A stretch of DNA of 64,000 nt, taken from assembly GCA_001007975.1 (NCBI GenBank), contig CP011268.1:980757-1044756 (forward strand), written 5' to 3'. A program made the position numbers and the translations under genes. The notes under the pieces are model-generated. The model did not search any database. It had not been told where the DNA came from and worked only from the letters and a program-made list of their open reading frames with translations. Below are positions 61,847 through 64,000 of this stretch, piece by piece. The DNA comes from a candidate division SR1 bacterium Aalborg_AAW-1 (GTDB lineage: Bacteria > Patescibacteriota > Gracilibacteria > Absconditabacterales > Absconditicoccaceae). Positions within the stretch are counted from its first letter, which is position 1, and every line of letters starts with the position of its first letter.

Positions 61847-62590
61847 ATGCATTTATTCTTCAAAAAAGTAAAATTTTTACCAGCACTGCTTGTGTTGCGA
61901 ATGAGTATGCCATTTATGGTAGCAGCTCAAACCAATGAAATGACTAATGGATCACTAAGACCATTACCAGTCGTATCTGATGAAATTAAGTCACTAAGAA
62001 CGATTCAAATAGCTCTTGCTGATGAGACACCAGAAGTTCAAACACCTGCAGAAGTTGAAGAACCTAAAGAAAAAACTAAACTTTATAATATGAATGTTGA
62101 TACTGCCAAAGTTCAAGAAGCTTGGCTTGGATGGATCAACTATGAGAGATGAACAAAAGGATTAGATCCTCTTGAACTTGATCTCACACTCAATAATACC
62201 AGTACAGAACGAGCAACGTATCTTGCTAATGCAAGAAAATTTAAAAATATGCACCAAAGACCTGGTCAATCATGTAAAAATGCACGATGTTATGATCTTG
62301 ATGAATGGTTTACTGCCAGAGGAGTAAGTCCATCAGCTGGAGAATCTGTCATGTTTGGTGGTTACTCTTGTAAAGCAGAAGACTGTACCACAGATCTTAT
62401 CGAAACAACAAGAGGAAGACTTGGTGGACCATCCGGATTTCTTGGTTTTCTCTTGGGAGAAAAGAGGTATAATGGAGTACATTACAGAATGATGATGAAT
62501 CCAAATACTACAAAAGTAGGAGTCGGATTTGCCAAGACAAGTCATCCTGGATTTGGTGGGGCTTATATTGGAGTATTGCATTTCAACTAA
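61847..62590 (+). CDS. Exported CAP/SCP-domain protein
   Basis: 247 residues: signal peptide (LPALLVLRMSMPFMVAAQ), a low-complexity linker (ETPEVQTPAEVEEPKEK), then a CAP-superfamily domain: WLGWINYERGTKGLDPLELD (TGA glycine), LNNTSTERATYLANARKF, AGESVMFGG, and YNGVHYRMMMNPNTTKVGVGFA. A His and Glu pair typical of CAP is present (HQRPG, GESV). Four cysteines in CKNARCYD and CKAEDC probably form disulfides. A cell-surface role is inferred. The longer start at TTG 61820 is less likely. Confidence 0.82.
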
Positions 62591-62623
62591 ATAACAAGGA
62601 TTTTAATTTTTCATCTTATCTCT

Positions 62624-63085
62624 ATGAGATTATCAGCTTATGATTATGCCTTGACGATTCTGTCCTATAATCCTAAGACTATTGCTATGATGAAAAAAAC
62701 ACTTCTTGCAAAATGATATCAACTCTCTGATGTAGAATATACCATCAACAAACTTATAGAACAAGAATATCTTAATGATTATGCATTTTGTAAAGCATAT
62801 TTCGAATCAGAAGTGATCAATAAAGGTAAATCTATCCAAAATATTAAGAAAAAAATGTTTGAAAAGGGGATGCCTTCTGACATAGTAAAAGATGTACTTA
62901 CTGAATTGGACGAAGAGATCCAAGAACATAGTATTGGTAATCTTGCTAAAGAAATTCACAAACTCCATAAACAAGGTCACGATATTATCAAGATCTATGA
63001 AAAACTTGCTCGTAAAGGTCATCGTTATGATGATATCAAACAAGCGCTAGAACATATCAATATCAAAAAACAAGATCACGACTAA
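62624..63085 (+). CDS. recX: Regulatory protein RecX
   Basis: Modulator of RecA filaments. 153 residues made of three-helix repeats: YDYALTILSYNPKTIAMMKKTLLAKGYQ, VEYTINKLIEQEYLNDYAFCKAYFES and LARKGHRYDDIKQALEHI, which is the RecX layout. One TGA glycine (LLAKGYQ). 33 bases after the CAP gene. RecA itself is not in the window. Confidence 0.88.
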
Positions 63086-63100
63086 TCCTCGTGGTTTTTT
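63077..63100 (+). terminator. Terminator of recX
   Basis: CACGA/TCGTG short stem spanning the stop, followed by six T. Confidence 0.6.
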
Positions 63101-63218
63101 ATATAGTTTTTCTATTAGAGATATAGTAATAATCAAGAAAAAGAATATCATTACTTATAAATGTCTCCATATGTAATGCATCATAACAGAATCTTCTCTT
63201 GATTATTTCTATCATAAC

Positions 63219-63257
63219 ATTACAAACTTTATAGACTTTATAAAACTTTCAACTCAA
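63219..63257 (+). repeat. Intergenic TACAAACTTTATAGACTTTATAA repeat
   Basis: Successive ACTTTATA units directly before the ATG at 63260; same family as the arrays at 56104 and 60661. Confidence 0.65.
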
Positions 63258-63259
63258 TA

Positions 63260-63478
63260 ATGTTTCGTTATCTTGAAAAAAAACTCAATGCTTGGATTAT
63301 AGATCTTCTTATCGCTTGAACGAGTATTGAAACCAAAAATATGAGCCCAGATGGTAAATCATTTTTTGAGAGATTAAAAAAATTCTTCAAAAGAGGACTA
63401 GACCAAATGTCCAAAGATCTCAATCCCTCACAAAAGAAAAAAATACAATCACAAACGCCATCATCTCAATCAGAATAA
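63260..63478 (+). CDS. Small basic hypothetical protein (72 aa)
   Basis: MFRYLEKKLNAWIIDLLIAGTS (TGA glycine), then a basic tail ending in a Ser/Gln-rich stretch. Possibly membrane-associated by an amphipathic helix. No family recognised. Confidence 0.55.
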
Positions 63479-63509
63479 TGACTTTTTTTATATTCAATCA
63501 TGATAGATT

Positions 63510-63968
63510 ATGAAAGAAGACTTTTCCTACGGCATTATACCTCTTATGAAAAAGGATAATCAATGGCACACTATTATGATTAAACTTTCTAGTTGAAATC
63601 ATCGATGACTTCCTAAATGACACCCCAATCCATGAGAAACAATTCTTGAAACAGCCATAAGAGAATTACGTGAAGAAACTGGTTTGTCTATCGAATCTGA
63701 GCAGGTTAATACAAGCATCTTATATAAAGAGCAATATGAGTTTTTTCATCCTAAGAAAAATGATACCATACTCAAAACGGTATGATATTACACTGTGAAT
63801 ATTCCTTACACTGATATCCTTATGCTCAAAGGATATTCAGAATGAGATGGTGAAATTCTAGACAAAAAAATTGTAAGTCTGACAGAAGCGATTGCTTTAG
63901 CTACCTATGATGCAACGCGTTGAATACTTGAAGACTTATATCATAATCTAGAAAACATACAAGAATAG
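63510..63968 (+). CDS. Nudix hydrolase (Ap4A/NTP type)
   Basis: 152 residues with a canonical Nudix box GHPNPGETILETAIRELREETGL at about residues 37-59: the second G of the box (NPGET) is TGA. The start YGIIPLMKKDNQWHTIMIKL and PKGHPNPGE resemble Ap4A hydrolases and related (bis5'-nucleosyl)-tetraphosphatases. About seven TGA glycines. Complete within the window. Confidence 0.88.
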
Positions 63969-64000
63969 CAGACTCATAAGTAAGATCTCTTTGCATAAAA

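Noticed and set aside
1..64000. TGA as tryptophan (code 4) or selenocysteine
   Set aside because: The positions align with glycine in GyrB, EF-G, GatC, Tmk and Nudix boxes, and TGG tryptophan is used normally; no SECIS-like pattern explains so many sites.

Overview
This AT-rich bacterial window reads as one nearly continuous set of genes only if in-frame TGA is translated as glycine (genetic code 25). The evidence is direct: TGA falls at conserved glycines in GyrB, EF-G, RadA, Der, thymidylate kinase, both Nudix boxes and a lipobox, and every intact gene I could close ends in TAA or TAG. Release factor 1 (prfA) is present and prfB was not seen. That code, with this gene content, points to the Absconditabacteria (SR1) or Gracilibacteria lineage; I cannot choose between them. 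No rRNA, tRNA, CRISPR array or insertion sequence was found.

Layout. 1-8.5 kb: HIT protein, ECF sigma factor with a membrane anti-sigma-like partner, a decayed small ORF, radA, several small genes, a DUF305 protein with a CxxC membrane protein, and a HerA-type ATPase. 8.5-11.6 kb: a promoter-to-terminator cassette of six genes with no TGA codons, including DHFR and a ThyA that looks Bacteroidetes-derived. 11.6-20.6 kb: M16 peptidase, pyrimidine 5'-nucleotidase, gyrB, miaA, rlmN and further small TGA-free units. 20.6-25.6 kb: a VirB6-like membrane protein and VirB4 ATPase, with a divergent group of small membrane proteins and a lipoprotein. 25.6-30.4 kb: a seven-TM-like membrane protein, an ATP-grasp ligase fused to a DUF1704 (QEGLA/MATCAP-like) metallopeptidase, and a second stand-alone DUF1704 peptidase convergent with it. 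I consider this the most novel system here. 30.4-36 kb: ftsX, TPR protein, a short orphan RNA, a peptidoglycan amidase, ruvA, Nudix, der. 36-43 kb: gatC, DUF937, then a complete dTTP-supply cluster (native DHFR, MazG-like pyrophosphatase, ThyA, Tmk, dCMP deaminase) and two phosphodiester glycosidase-like secreted proteins. 43-50 kb: fusA, an 856-residue repeat protein exceptionally rich in TGA, ftsE, pheS. 50-64 kb: secG, a family 5 solute-binding protein, site-2 protease, truB, ung, dnaG, prfA, a DedA protein, a CAP-domain protein with a structured leader, recX and a second Nudix hydrolase.

Two folate/thymidylate gene pairs coexist, one with host-like TGA codons and one without any. Glycine codon choice also varies by gene: the core genes fusA, prfA and rlmN use two, two and zero TGAs by my count, whereas the repeat protein uses TGA for roughly three quarters of its glycines. 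Promoters of TTGACA/TATAAT type are easy to see. Shine-Dalgarno sites are not prominent; many starts follow A/T-rich leaders.
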